NCBI GenBank assembly: GCA_021613375.1
Contig: CM038718.1
Coordinates: forward strand, 39,842,921 to 39,906,920
Direction: 5' to 3'
From: Megaleporinus macrocephalus
Taxonomy: Eukaryota; Chordata; Actinopteri; Characiformes; Anostomidae
DNA length: 64,000 nucleotides
In this document: positions 23,540 through 34,905 of the stretch, one piece after another
How the letters are laid out: each line of letters starts with the position of its first letter
How positions within the stretch are numbered: the stretch's first letter is position 1
Notes under the pieces: generated by a model
Told to the model about the DNA's origin: nothing
What the model saw: only the letters and a program-made list of their open reading frames with translations
The model's database searches: none
Translations under genes and position numbers: made by a program

Positions 23540-26500
23540 AGTAGTGATGGGAAAAGTGAAAGGAGCACTGAAGGGGACAGTGGAGGGAATAGTGGAGGAA
23601 AATGGGAGGAAGCACTGGAGCCAACTGTGGAGGAAGTAGGGATGGTAAAAGAGGAGGCAGCAATGGAGGGAGTAGTGACGGAACAGTGGTGGGAGTAGGG
23701 ATGGGAACAGTGGGGGGGGCAGGGATGAGAGCAGCGGAGGGAGTAGTGATGAAAAGCGGAGGGAGCAGTGATGAAACAGTGGAGGGAGTAGTGATGGACC
23801 AGCGGAGGGAGTAGTGACGGAACAGTGGAGGGAGTAGTGACGAGAACAGTGATGGGAGTAGTGACGGGAACAGCGATGGGAGTAGTGATGGAACAGTGGA
23901 GGGAGTAGTGATGGAACAGAGGAGGGAGTAGTGATGGAACAGTGGAGGGAGTAGTGATGGAACAGTGGAGGGAGTAGTGATGGGAACAGTGAAGGGAGTA
24001 GTGATGGAACAGAGGAGGGAGTAGTGATGGAACAGTGGAGGGAGTAGTGATGGAACAGTGGAGGGAGTAGTGATGGAACAGTGGAGGGAGTAGTGATGGA
24101 ACAGTGGAGGGAGTAGTGATGGAACAGTGGAGGGAGTAGTGATGGAACAGTGGAGGGAGTAGTGATGGAACAGAGGAGGGAGTATTGATGGAACAGTGGA
24201 GGGAGTAGTGATGGAACAGTGGAGGGAGTAGTGACGGGAACAGTGATGGGAGTAGTGATGGAACAGCGGAGGGAGTAGTGATGGAACAGCGGAGGGAGTA
24301 GTGATGGAACAGTGGAGGGAGTAGTGATGGAACAGTGGAGGGAGTAGTGATGGAACAGTGAAGGGAGTAGTGATGGAACAGTGAAGGGAGTAGTGATGGA
24401 ACAGTGAAGGGAGTAGTGATGGAACAGTGGAGGGAGTAGTGATGGAACAGTGGAGGGAGTAGTGACGGAACAGTGGAGGGAGTAGTGATGAAAAGCGGAG
24501 GGAGCAGTGATGAAACAGTGGAGGGAGTAGTGATGGGAACAGTGGAGGGAGTAGTGATGGAACAGTGGAGGGAGTAGTGATGGAACAGTGGAGGGAGTAG
24601 TGATGGAACAGTGGAGGGAGTAGTGATGGAACAGAGGAGGGAGTATTGATGGAACAGTGGAGGGAGTAGTGACGGGAACAGTGATGGGAGTAGTGACGGG
24701 AACAGTGATGGGAGTAGTGATGGAACAGCGGAGGGAGTAGTGATGGAACAGTGGAGGGAGTAGTGATGGAACAGTGAAGGGAGTAGTGATGGAACAGTGA
24801 AGGGAGTAGTGATGGAACAGTGAAGGGAGTAGTGATGGTACAGTGGAGGGAGTAGTGATGGAACAGTGGAGGGAGTAGTGACGGAACAGTGGAGGGAGTA
24901 GTGATGAAAAGCGGAGGGAGCAGTGATGAAACAGTGGAGGGAGTAGTGATGGGAACAGTGGAGGGAGTAGTGATGGAACAGTGAAGGGAGTAGTGATGGA
25001 GAAGCGGAGGGAGTAGTGATGGAACAGCGGAGGGAGTAGTGATGGGAACAGCGATGGGAGTAGTGATGGAACAGCGGAGGGAGTAGTGATGGAACAGTGG
25101 AGGGAGTAGTGATGGAACAGTGGAGGGAGTAGTGATGGAACAGAGGAGGGAGTATTGATGGAACAGTGGAGGGAGTAGTGACGGGAACAGTGATGGGAGT
25201 AGTGACGGGAACAGTGATGGGAGTAGTGATGGAACAGCGGAGGGAGTAGTGATGGAACAGTGGAGGGAGTAGTGATGGAACAGTGAAGGGAGTAGTGATG
25301 GAACAGTGAAGGGAGTAGTGATGGAACAGTGAAGGGAGTAGTGATGGAACAGTGATGGGAGTAGTGATGGAACAGTGGAGGGAGTAGTGACGGAACAGTG
25401 GAGGGAGTAGTGATGAAAAGCGGAGGGAGCAGTGATGAAACAGTGGAGGGAGTAGTGATGGGAACAGTGGAGGGAGTAGTGATGGAACAGTGAAGGGAGT
25501 AGTGATGGAGAAGCGGAGGGAGTAGTGATGGAACAGCGGAGGGAGTAGTGATGGGAACAGCGATGGGAGTAGTGATGGAACAGCGGAGGGAGTAGTGATG
25601 GAACAGTGGAGGGAGTAGTGATGGAACAGTGGAGGGAGTAGTGACGGAACAGTGGAGGGAGTAGTGATGAAAAGCGGAGGGAGCAGTGATGAAACAGTGG
25701 AGGGAGTAGTGATGGGAACAGTGGAGGGAGTAGTGATGGAACAGTGAAGGGAGTAGTGATGGAGAAGCGGAGGGAGTAGTGATGGAACAGTGAAGGGAGT
25801 AGTGATGGAGAAGCGGAGGGAGTAGTGATGGAACAGCGGAGGGAGTAGTGATGGGAACAGCGATGGGAGTAGTGATGGAACAGTGGAGGGAGTAGTGACG
25901 AGAACAGTGATGGGAGTAGTGATGGGAACAGCGATGGGAGTAGTGATGGAACAGCGATGGGAGTAGTGACGGGAACAGTGATGGGAGTAGTGATGGAACA
26001 GCGGAGGGAGTAGTGATGGAGAAGCGGAGAGAGTAGTGATGGAACAGCGGAGGGAGTAGTAATGGAACAGCGGAGGGAGTAGTGATGGAACAGCGGAGGG
26101 AGTAGTGATGGAACAGCGGAGGGAGTAGTGATGGAACAGCGGAGGGAGTAGTGATGGAACAGCGGAGGGAGTAGTGATGGAACAGTGGAGGGAGTAGTGA
26201 TGGAACAGCGGAGGGAGTAGTGATGGAACAGCGGAGGGAGTAGTGATGGAACAGCGGAGGGAGTAGTGATGGAACAGTGGAGGGAGTAGTGACGGGAACA
26301 GTGATGGGAGTAGTGATGGAGAAGCGGAGAGAGTAGTGATGGAACAGCGGAGGGAGTAGTAATGGAACAGCGGAGGGAGTAGTGATGGAACAGCGGAGGG
26401 AGTAGTGATGGAACAGCGGAGGGAGTAGTAATGGAACAGCGGAGGGAGTAGTGATGGAACAGCGGAGGGAGTAGTGATGGAACAGCGGAGGGAGTAGTGA

Positions 26501-26625
26501 CGGGAACAGTGATGGGAGTAGTGATGGAACAGCGGAGGGAGTAGTGATGGAACAGCGGAGGGAGTAGTGATGGAACAGCGGAGGGAGTAGTGATGGAACA
26601 GCGGAGGGAGAACTGGAGGCAACAG
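23540..26625. repeat. 3.1 kb minisatellite of a 23 bp unit, about 130 units
   Basis: The unit is GGAACAGTGGAGGGAGTAG plus TGAT, with variants CGGA, AAGG and TGGG at the centre. A rare variant (GATGAAAAGCGGAGGGAGCA) appears near 23749, 24487, 24903, 25411 and 25666, always followed by the same neighbours, so multi-unit blocks were copied. The minus strand is free of stops in at least two frames, giving open frames of over 1000 codons with a 23-residue period. They have no coding signal beyond the repeat. Confidence 0.95.
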
Positions 26626-26815
26626 CTGAGGGAGCTGACCTCTTGGTGGTTCTAGCTTTGGCAGAGCTTCTCAAAGTGAGTACAAAACTGAACAACCTGC
26701 TCTCAGCCTCCGGCCTGCAAATGTGACAAGATGACATCACCTTGCAACAGAGTAAAACAGTGAGACTGTATACATACTTAGCAAAACATCACAGAATACG
26801 TTCCACCAGCATTGA
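26626..26815. other. Single-copy spacer
   Basis: No feature recognised between the two arrays. Confidence 0.4.
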
Positions 26816-26819
26816 CCTG

Positions 26820-27212
26820 ATGCAGGGTTCTCCTGGAATCAGACCGGGACCCTAGTTTTTGCCGGACCATGTTTCAGCAGGGGGTTCCAGATCTGGATGC
26901 AGGGTTCTCCTGGAATCAGACCAGGACCCTAGTTTTTGCCGGACCATGTTTCAGCTGGTGGTTGTAGACCTGGATGCAGGGTTCTCCTGGAATCAGACCG
27001 GGACACCTGTTTTTGTCGGACCATGTTTCAGCTGGTGGTTCCAGATCTGGATGCTGGGTTCTCCTGGAATCAGACCGGGACACCTGTTTTTGTCTGACCA
27101 TGTTTCAGCTGGTGGTTCCAGATCTGGATGCTGGGTTCTCCTGGAATCAGACCGGGACCCTAGTTTTTGCCGGACCATGTTTCAGCTGGTGGTTCCAGAT
27201 CTGGATGCTCCG
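26820..27212. repeat. 77 bp minisatellite, 5 units
   Basis: GGTTCTCCTGGAATCAGACC begins near 26826, 26904, 26980, 27057 and 27134. Units also share CGGACCATGTTTCAGCTGGT. Confidence 0.95.
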
Positions 27213-27489
27213 GAAAGGCGGTGATGGTCCCCACCAAACTTTCTGCTGAGTGCAGCTCAGGGTTTGGAGAGAGGGGACGTGGCTGGTGCAGGTGGGAGCA
27301 GCCTGAGGGCAGATTGGTAAAAAGCTAATCATTTGCTGGATAGTCGGAGGAGCTAAAGCTGTGGATTAGGCGTGTATGTGATGGGACGGGGGGCGGGTGG
27401 GTCGGCGGGGTGGGTGGGTGTGGGAGAGTAAAGCGACTCTGATAACAGACTCAGCGCAGGAGACGTGATTTGGGTGCTTTTGCTGGAAT
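27213..27489. other. Single-copy DNA with a G-run cluster
   Basis: Includes the G-rich segment 27383-27424. No gene recognised. Confidence 0.4.
27383..27424 (+). other. Potential G-quadruplex
   Basis: At least seven runs of three or more G within 42 bp on the plus strand. Confidence 0.55.
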
Positions 27490-27660
27490 TTGTTTTTCTC
27501 TCCGTTCCCTCTGGGAGAAACGGTCTCTATGTTTCTCTATACTGAAGAACACGTCCTGACCATTCACTGCAGTGACACTGACGTGCTGGTGGGAGTGGAT
27601 CAGACTCTTTAAACACTGTGTCCACTCACTGTCCACTTCATTAGACACTGTTACTACTCA
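27490..27660 (+). mobile_element. Dispersed teleost repeat (family C), partial
   Basis: GGGAGTGGATCAGAC and ACACTGTGTCCACTCACTGT match the copy that runs off the right edge of the window at 63740-64000 and, inverted, part of 36775-36962. The element class is not determined here. Confidence 0.6.
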
Positions 27661-27690
27661 GAGTTTAGAACCAGCAATAGTGAATACAAA

Positions 27691-27705
27691 CACTAGGGGG
27701 CAGTG
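27691..27705 (+). promoter_or_regulatory. CTCF-like motif
   Basis: CACTAGGGGGCAGTG fits the CTCF core consensus at all core positions. It lies in the SINE-B-derived array. Confidence 0.35.
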
Positions 27706-27713
27706 AAACACCT

Positions 27714-27749
<36 letters not shown>

Positions 27750-27874
27750 CTGAACACACACAAACACTAGGAGCAGTGAACCTACACATCCACACACACT
27801 AGTAAACACGCATAAATACACTACTGGAGACACACACATTAGTGAACACACACAAATACACTACTGGAGACACA

Positions 27875-27889
27875 CACTAGGGGGCAGTG
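27875..27889 (+). promoter_or_regulatory. CTCF-like motif
   Basis: CACTAGGGGGCAGTG, identical to the copy at 27691. Confidence 0.35.
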
Positions 27890-27897
27890 AAACACCC

Positions 27898-27953
<56 letters not shown>

Positions 27954-28081
27954 ACAAACACTACTGAACACACCCACACACACTAGTGAACACACACAAA
28001 TACACTACTGGAGACACACTAGGCAGTGAAACACCCTTGTACACACACTAGTCAACACACAAGCTAGAGGGAAGTGAACCA

Positions 28082-28128
<47 letters not shown>

Positions 28129-28446
28129 GAACACACACACACACTAAGCAGGGAGTGAAACACCCACATACACCCACACACTAGTGAACACACACAAATA
28201 CACTACTGGAGACACACTAGGCAGTGAAACACTCTTGTACACACACTAGTCAACACACAAACTAGAGGGAAGTGAACCACACACACACACACACACACTA
28301 GTGAACACACACTACTGGACACACACACACTAAGCAGGGAGTGAAACACCCACATACACACACACACTAGTGAAAACACACAGTAGTGAACATACACACT
28401 AAGGGCAGTGAGAACACTTGCCTGGAGTGGTGGTTGATAATCGCAG

Positions 28447-28564
28447 ATGGATGGATGGATGGATGGATGGATGGATGGATGGATGGATGGATGGATGGAT
28501 GGATGGATGGATGGATGGATGGATGGATGGATGGATGGATGGATGGATGGATGGATGGATGGAT
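28447..28564. repeat. (GGAT)n microsatellite, about 29 units
   Basis: An uninterrupted ATGG/GGAT tetranucleotide run. Confidence 0.98.
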
Positions 28565-29289
28565 CAGCTCGAGTTTAGGAAACGCTGTGTTTAGGGTGTT
28601 CGTCTCGGAGTACACAAGCAGTTTTCACATCTTCTCTCGGCGAGTGGACCGTTATCTTTGATCCTGGAATCCTTTCAGGTCCTGATCTGTCTTCAGTCTG
28701 AATCTGAGGAGCTCAAGCTGTTAGAGGTAAGACAGCTCATACGCTCTTCTGCAGTAAATCTAATATATGAATACCATAATATTCTATTATTAGGTACAGC
28801 AACACGTGTTTATTCATTTTAGGATGGCGGTCCATCTCATATTTTTAGATTTCCTTTGCTGCTCTACGGGCCCCTCATGCTGGTGAATGTATATATTTTA
28901 TATTAGGAAGTGTTAATTATCTGCATCAGGTGAGGTGAAAGCAGGAAGACAGTAAATGTGACCTGATTGATTATTAATTATGAAGTATTAATTAAATGAG
29001 TATTAATAAATGAGCAACTTGTGCTCTAAACACACTATGAAGTACTGTAGGGACCCCCTAGTGGTCCCCGGAAGCACTGCAGTTGTGGTAGCAGAGACTG
29101 TTGGTGTAAATAAGTTGTTTTTTTTATTCGCTTTTTCTGAGCTGATGCCACTCAGGTGTGGGATAGCGCCCCCCAGTGGAACAGTGAAAAGACATGGCAA
29201 CCACTGGCATCAGAGGAGGGCAGTGGTAGAGGCAGCAGTGAGGATAGTAGCTGATGGTGAGGACCTGCCGCGCTTGGACTGGTGGACTT
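28565..29289. other. Single-copy DNA with CTCF-like matches
   Basis: No exon recognised. Two minus-strand CTCF-like sites lie at 29051-29064 and 29164-29179. Confidence 0.4.
29164..29179 (-). promoter_or_regulatory. CTCF-like motif outside the SINE arrays
   Basis: On the minus strand this reads CCACTGGGGGGCGCTA, differing from the extended CTCF consensus at one position (G for A after CCACT). A second, weaker match CCACTAGGGGGTCC lies 100 bp away at 29051-29064 in the same orientation. Confidence 0.4.
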
Positions 29290-30335
29290 TTCCAGTTTAA
29301 GCTTCCTACTGGCAATGCCAAAACTTCCCAGTTGAAATGGAATGCATCATAAAGTACATTAGAATAAAACTAAAAACAGCAGCCAACATGAATTGTAGCC
29401 CATGTTTATAGATAAACGTGCACCAAGCAGAGCCAGAAATTACATAAGTTGTTTAAAGATTGCTAAATGCTAATTGCTAACATCATGCTATATGCTATCA
29501 GCTACTAAATAGAAGCTTGAGGTGTAAGATGTAAGCAGTTAGCTTAATGCTAATACTGTAGCCTTGTAGCTAAGATTTACAGTCACACTTATTTAGCTGT
29601 ACTTGGACAGAATATTATGCTATAAATACAGTTTTTATTTTTAAGCGTGACCTGTAGGGGCTGTTCCAGTTCAAACTTCCTAATAGGAACGCAAAAACTT
29701 CCCAGTTCAAATGGAATGCACCATGAAGTACATTAGCATAAAGCTAAAAACAACAGCAAACATGAATTTTAGCCCATGTTTATAGATAAACGTGTATCAA
29801 ACAGAGCCAGAAACCACAATCAAAGTTCTGTAGAAATGCTAATTGCTAAAACCATGCTATCAGCTACTTAATCAGTTTCACCTTCAGGCACTAAATAGAA
29901 GTTTGAGGTGTGAGATGTAAGCAGTTAGCTTAATGCTAAATGGCAGGGCACAATTACAGTTTTTATTTTTAAGGTGGACTTACCTGGTCTTGACCTGTAG
30001 GGGCTGTTCCAATTCAAACTTCTAAATGGGAACACAAAAACTTCCTAGTTCAAATGGAATGCACCATGAAGTACATTAGCATAAAGCTAAAAATAACAGC
30101 TAACATGAATTTTAGCCCATGTTTATAGATAAATGTGTATCAAACAGAGCCAGAAACCACAATCAAAGTTCTGTAGAAATGCTAATTGCTAACACCATGC
30201 TAATAAACTTCAGTTGCTAAATGGTAGAACTTAGCAGCTTTAGCCTCGTAGCTGAGTTTTACACTTGGACAGAATATCGTGCTACAGATACAGTTGTTAT
30301 CAGAGGCTGTTGAGGTGGACCTACCTGGTATTGAG
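29290..30335. repeat. Three tandem copies of a 345-375 bp unit
   Basis: Units begin at TTCCAGTTTAAGCTTCC (29290), TTCCAGTTCAAACTTCC (29664) and TTCCAATTCAAACTTC (30007). Each contains AACATGAATTTTAGCCCATG or a close variant, followed by TTTATAGATAAACGTG and a run of GCTAATGCTAA-type words. The copies differ by indels and substitutions, so this is an old duplication. Confidence 0.88.
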
Positions 30336-30894
30336 CTGAGAGTCTTGTTACCCAACGTGAGCAGCAGTTTGCAGGTAAACGAATGTGCTATTAGCTCTGG
30401 AGCAGCAAAACACGCAGACGATCCACTGAGGCTGAAAGGCAGCAGCACAAACACGTCGACGCCGCACTGACGCGGAAATCTGCCCAAACCGAGAAACAGC
30501 AAAGTACAGCAATCGACAGAAAACACAGTGATTAGAAACGAGAGCTGCTTTCAGGAGCGATCGCCGAAGCTCCGACACCAACAAACAGCAACACCTGAGC
30601 TCCTACATGCAAACTGAGAAATAAACTGTATCAGTTCTGCGTTTCAGAGCGAACTGCGCGCCGCACACACTCTTTACTGAAACATGAGCGTGCGGTTCGC
30701 TCTGGTTAGCATTTACTGACTTAACGTTTTCTTTCTTCCCAGAAAATAACCCGTCGTTACGGGACTGAACAGCTTCCCGCAGCTGAAAACCTTCATCACG
30801 CAGAAACTCGAGAAATGATTTTTCTGTGAATGTTGTTTTTATTCTGTGCAGACGAGTTTTAGTTTCATACGCTTTTAATCAGGTTTACTAATTA
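30336..30894. other. Single-copy DNA, no gene seen
   Basis: Contains several CpGs (30450-30680). Open frames near 30200-30580 on the minus strand partly overlap the upstream repeat and show no domain. Confidence 0.35.
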
Positions 30895-30899
30895 GGAAC

Positions 30900-31590
30900 A
30901 AAGTATCTATAAAATAATCAATCATCTATTATACTAACAATACATTAAACTAATCAATAAGCTATTATACTAACAATACAATAAACTAATCAATAAGCTA
31001 TTATACTAACAATATATTAAACTAATCAATTATCTATTATACTAACAATATATTAAACTAATCAATTATCTATTATACTAACAATACATTAAACTAATTA
31101 ATAAGCTATTATACTAACAAAACATTAAACTAATCAATAATCTATTATACTAACAATATATTAAACTAATCAATTATCTATTATACTAACAATATATTAA
31201 ACTAATCAATTATCTATTATACTAACAATACATTAAACTAATCAATAAGCTATTATACTAACAATACATTAAACTAATCAATAAGCTATTATACTAACAA
31301 TATATTAAACTACTCAATTATCTATTATACTAACAATACATTAAACTAATCAATAAGCTATTATACTAACAATACATTAAATTAATCAATTATCTATTAT
31401 ACTAATAATATATTAAACTAATAAATTATCTATTATACTAATAATCTGCTATACTAATCAATAAGCTATTATACTAACAATATATTAAACTAATCAATTA
31501 TCTATTATACTAATAATATATTAAACTAATAAATTATCTATTATACTAATAATCTGCTATACTAATCAATAAGCTATTATGTAATAATTT
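30900..31590. repeat. 36 bp AT-rich minisatellite, about 19 units
   Basis: The unit is AAACTAATCAATAAGCTATT followed by ATACTAACAATACATT. Variants carry TTATCT for AAGCTA. Later units (31400-31590) contain an ATAATCTGCTATACTAATCA insertion type. Confidence 0.94.
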
Positions 31591-31617
31591 AGCAATGATT
31601 TACCACAGGATTCTCAT

Positions 31618-32225
31618 CCTGTATGTATAACAGAGATGATTCAGTATGTATTGCAGGAGTGACTCAGTATGTATTAGAGTAATGATCCTGTATGTGTTAC
31701 ATTAATCACTCTGCATGTATTACAGTAATGATTCAGCATCTATTACAGTAATCACTCTGCATGTATTACAGTAATGATCCTGCATGTATTACAGTAACGA
31801 CTCTATGTATTACAATAATAAATCTGAATGTATTACAGTAATGATTCTGCATGTATTACAGTAACGACTCTGTATGTATTACAATAATAAATCTGAATGT
31901 ATTACAGTAATGATTCTGCATGTATTACAGTAATCACTATGTATTACAATAATGATCCTGTATGTATTACAGCCATGTGATGATTCTGCATGTATTACAG
32001 TAATGACTTGGTATGTATTAGTGATTATTCTGCATGTATTACAGTAATGATTCTATATGTATTACAGTAGCGATTCTATATGTATTACACTAATGATCCT
32101 GTATGTACTGCAGTAATGATATTGTATGTATTACAGTAATGTGATGATTCTGTATATATTAGAGTATTACAGTAATGACTCTGCATGTATTACCGTAATG
32201 ACTATGTATTACAATAATGTAATAT
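31618..32225. repeat. Degenerate 23 bp minisatellite, about 25 units
   Basis: Units read GCATGTATTACAGTAATGAT or TCTGTATGTATTACAGTAA with many variants and some partial units. Confidence 0.88.
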
Positions 32226-34267
32226 TTCTTGACCTTTCAGCTGCCTGTTCATATTAGATTTAGTTGTGTAAATTAGTGCTTATAGTTGGTTTATTATTTT
32301 AATATAAAATTATGACTATTATTTCATATTTTAGGAGTTGCCTTTGAAAAAAACTAGGTAGTTCTGAGAGTTCAGAAACTTTATGCAGCTGTAAATCCGG
32401 TAAACAGAAAAAGTTGCTTGATTTGTTTCTGAATTTGACGTGTTTCCTATTAAGACACAAAGTACTACGTACTATCAGGTACTATGATATTTAGTGTGAG
32501 GGCAGTTGAGGATATCTGTGATGGACTGACCATCAGTCTCTGACCGGAGCTACAAGGCAGGTGGGTGTTTCTCTCTAAGTGAAGCGCGAGAGCTTTGTAG
32601 CGCGAGAGAAGCACGCAGTCAAGAAAACCCGCTGAGTAAGAATATAATTAAGAAAAAGTTGAAATGACACTTTGAGACGTGTTCTCTTTTTCCTCTCTGG
32701 TTTGGAAGACGGGGGGTCGACTGCGGCCTCACCTGCAAGTTAATAATTAGCGTAGCGCAGCAAACTGTGCTGCGGGGCTATTTTTAGCCGCTGCGCTAGC
32801 GGCTGGCGCTCGCCGGATGAGCGTGAACTGTCCCCGCGGGGAGAGCGGCTGGTTTGATGGTCTGTGAGCGGGAAATAAAAAAACAGCCTCTTTTATTTCA
32901 TATTTCATGCGACAGAGATTATTCGATTAGTCACAGCGGAGGATCTTTCTTCCACACGCCATTAGCCTAGCACACGTTTTTGAGGCCGCCGCCGTCTTTA
33001 ACGTTAGCTAACCCGTGCTCGGGCTTGTCGGCGCGGCGGCGCTAATGACGTGCGGCTGCCTTCCAATTCAGAGAAGCGTGAACTTGAAAGAAAGCTAACA
33101 AACTTCTGGCTGCGATGAAGCAGCGTCAGTACAATGTACGACATGCGGCCTGAATCATTTATTTGGACGGAAACCTTACACTGGAGCTGCTAAGCTAATG
33201 TGGCTAACAAGTCAAACTCATAGCCGCCAGCAGAAAGTAGAGTTTTAGGACTTTATCCACAAAGACGAGAGTGACGAGAGCCATTTAACCAGCTAGCTAA
33301 ACTCCAATGTGTCTATATGTGTATTTTTTGAGATGTATATTATATTTATAAAGCTATTTTTCCAGACAGGAATCTTTTATTTACTCAGTAAACACTTTCT
33401 TATTAAATATTAATCAGTATTAATAGAGTAAGTAGTTCTTTTACATACGTCAGTGTGTTTATTTAACTCTTTCCAAGCTTCTCCTAAACAACCCAGTATT
33501 ATTATCAGTTCTCATCTAATACCTGCTTTGACTGCTCAGTACTTCATTAAGATAAATCAAGATTTGCTGCTGAAGGAACTGAACACATTCATACAATGTC
33601 TGGGGCGTCCAGGAGAAATCTGGAACCTAACTTTGTTCTTCAAACTGGATCAAGGTCTGATCTACTTCTCTCACAATAACATATTCATGCTACTTTGTAT
33701 TGTATGTCTGATTATTTATTATCAGATCTGCTGTTCTTACTGGAGAACACACACTTATTGATCAGTTGTTACATAGTAGTGTATTCCTTAAATGTCAAGC
33801 GGAACAACCAAGAACTTTTATTTTGACATACTTTTACATAAAAAAGGAGTTACATAATAAGAAAGCATCAATAAAGTAACTTTCATGGTAGCCCTTTCAC
33901 AAATATAGTAATATGTAGTATTTTTTTTTTTATTTTGGGTGATTTTTGGTTAGAATGCTTCAATTTAGTGTGTTAGGTGGTACAACGTCCTTAGTACAAT
34001 TATCAGATTGTGTAATTATTATAATAATATTTCTTTGCCTGTAAACTTAAACTCAAGTTGATGTACAACCGTTTCTAAAAACAGTGGCTGTCTAATTTAA
34101 AATAATATGAAAAGTCAGACGGCACAACCAAGTTAAGTCAAGTTAAGTCAGTTAAGTCAGCTTAATTGTCAATTCTTTTTAGAGACAAAGTAGAGCACTT
34201 GGTCTACTGTGTTGGGGGGGGGGGGGTATTTAGAGTCGCTGGCTTCTTGTCAGTAAGTCAAATGGTG

Positions 34268-34302
<35 letters not shown>

Positions 34303-34599
34303 CACACACACACACATTCAATAAAATTTATTTAAATGAACTTTCATTTTCATTTCAGTACCCTTTTGTTTTAATAGTAATTCAAAAAATAAAAAAGAAT
34401 AAAGAATGTAAGAATAAACTTGAACTTGAAGTTGCAAATATATAAATATATATCTTCACTGTATATCTGAAACAGCAACATTACAGGAGAGGACAAAAAC
34501 TTTACTTGTAATGTAAGTTAATGTAACCAGAATGCTTTAATTTGGTCCATTCATCATAAATGTTTTACAAATTGTATGTATGTATGTATATATACATAT
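32226..34599. other. Long single-copy stretch, no gene seen
   Basis: 2.4 kb with little repetition. 32560-33260 is CpG-bearing and complex and may hold conserved noncoding sequence. 33605-33672 shares text with 6367-6435, so part is an old interspersed repeat. A G-run lies at about 34215-34228 and a (TA)n(CA)n microsatellite at 34270-34315. I found no exon with recognisable protein similarity. Confidence 0.4.
34270..34315. repeat. (TA)n(CA)n microsatellite
   Basis: About 14 TA dinucleotides followed by a short CA run. Confidence 0.95.
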
Positions 34600-34602
34600 T
34601 TA

Positions 34603-34905
34603 GGATCCATCTTCAAACCCGGCGAGCTGCCTCAGTAGTGACTCTGTATCCACTGTGTATCACTGAGTCTGGAACAGCTGTGTAAGTATCACTGACTCTG
34701 GAACAGCCGTGTAAGTGGCACTGACTCTGGATGAGCAGTTTAAGTAGCACTGACTCTGCATCAGCCGTGTAAGTATCACTGACTCTGGATCAGCTGTGTA
34801 AGTAGCACTGACTCTGGACCAGCCATGTAAGTATCACTGACTCTGGGTCAGCCATTTAAAAAGCACTGACTTTGGCCAGCTGTGTAAGTATCACTGATTA
34901 TACAT
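34603..34905. repeat. 29 bp minisatellite, left array, about 9 diverged units
   Basis: Units read ACTGACTCTGGATCAGC followed by TGTGTAAGTATC. The array starts with AGGATCCATCTTCAAACC and GAGCTGCCTCAGTAGTG, the same lead-in found before the right array at 35570. Confidence 0.88.

Larger units (their letters stand above)
27690..28440 (-). mobile_element. SINE-B remnant expanded into a CA-rich minisatellite
   Basis: Units carry AACACTAGGGGGCAGTGAAA, CACCCACATACA and CTAGTGAACACACACA, as in SINE-B at 6.7 and 57.5 kb. The right end GTGAGAACACTTGCCTGGAG resembles the SINE-B segment at 57568-57585 and then breaks off into a GGAT microsatellite, so the tRNA-like head is missing. (CA)n runs of up to about 40 bp are interspersed, near 27715-27745, 27905-27948 and 28086-28123. 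Confidence 0.75.

Noticed and set aside
23492..26740. Open frames of more than 1000 codons on the minus strand
   Set aside because: They are translations of a 23 bp tandem unit lacking stops. Two frames stay open at once and the residue period equals the base period, with no domain or splice signal.
29003..29321. Overlapping short frames on both strands as exons
   Set aside because: Frames on both strands are of similar length, with no family similarity that I can recognise.
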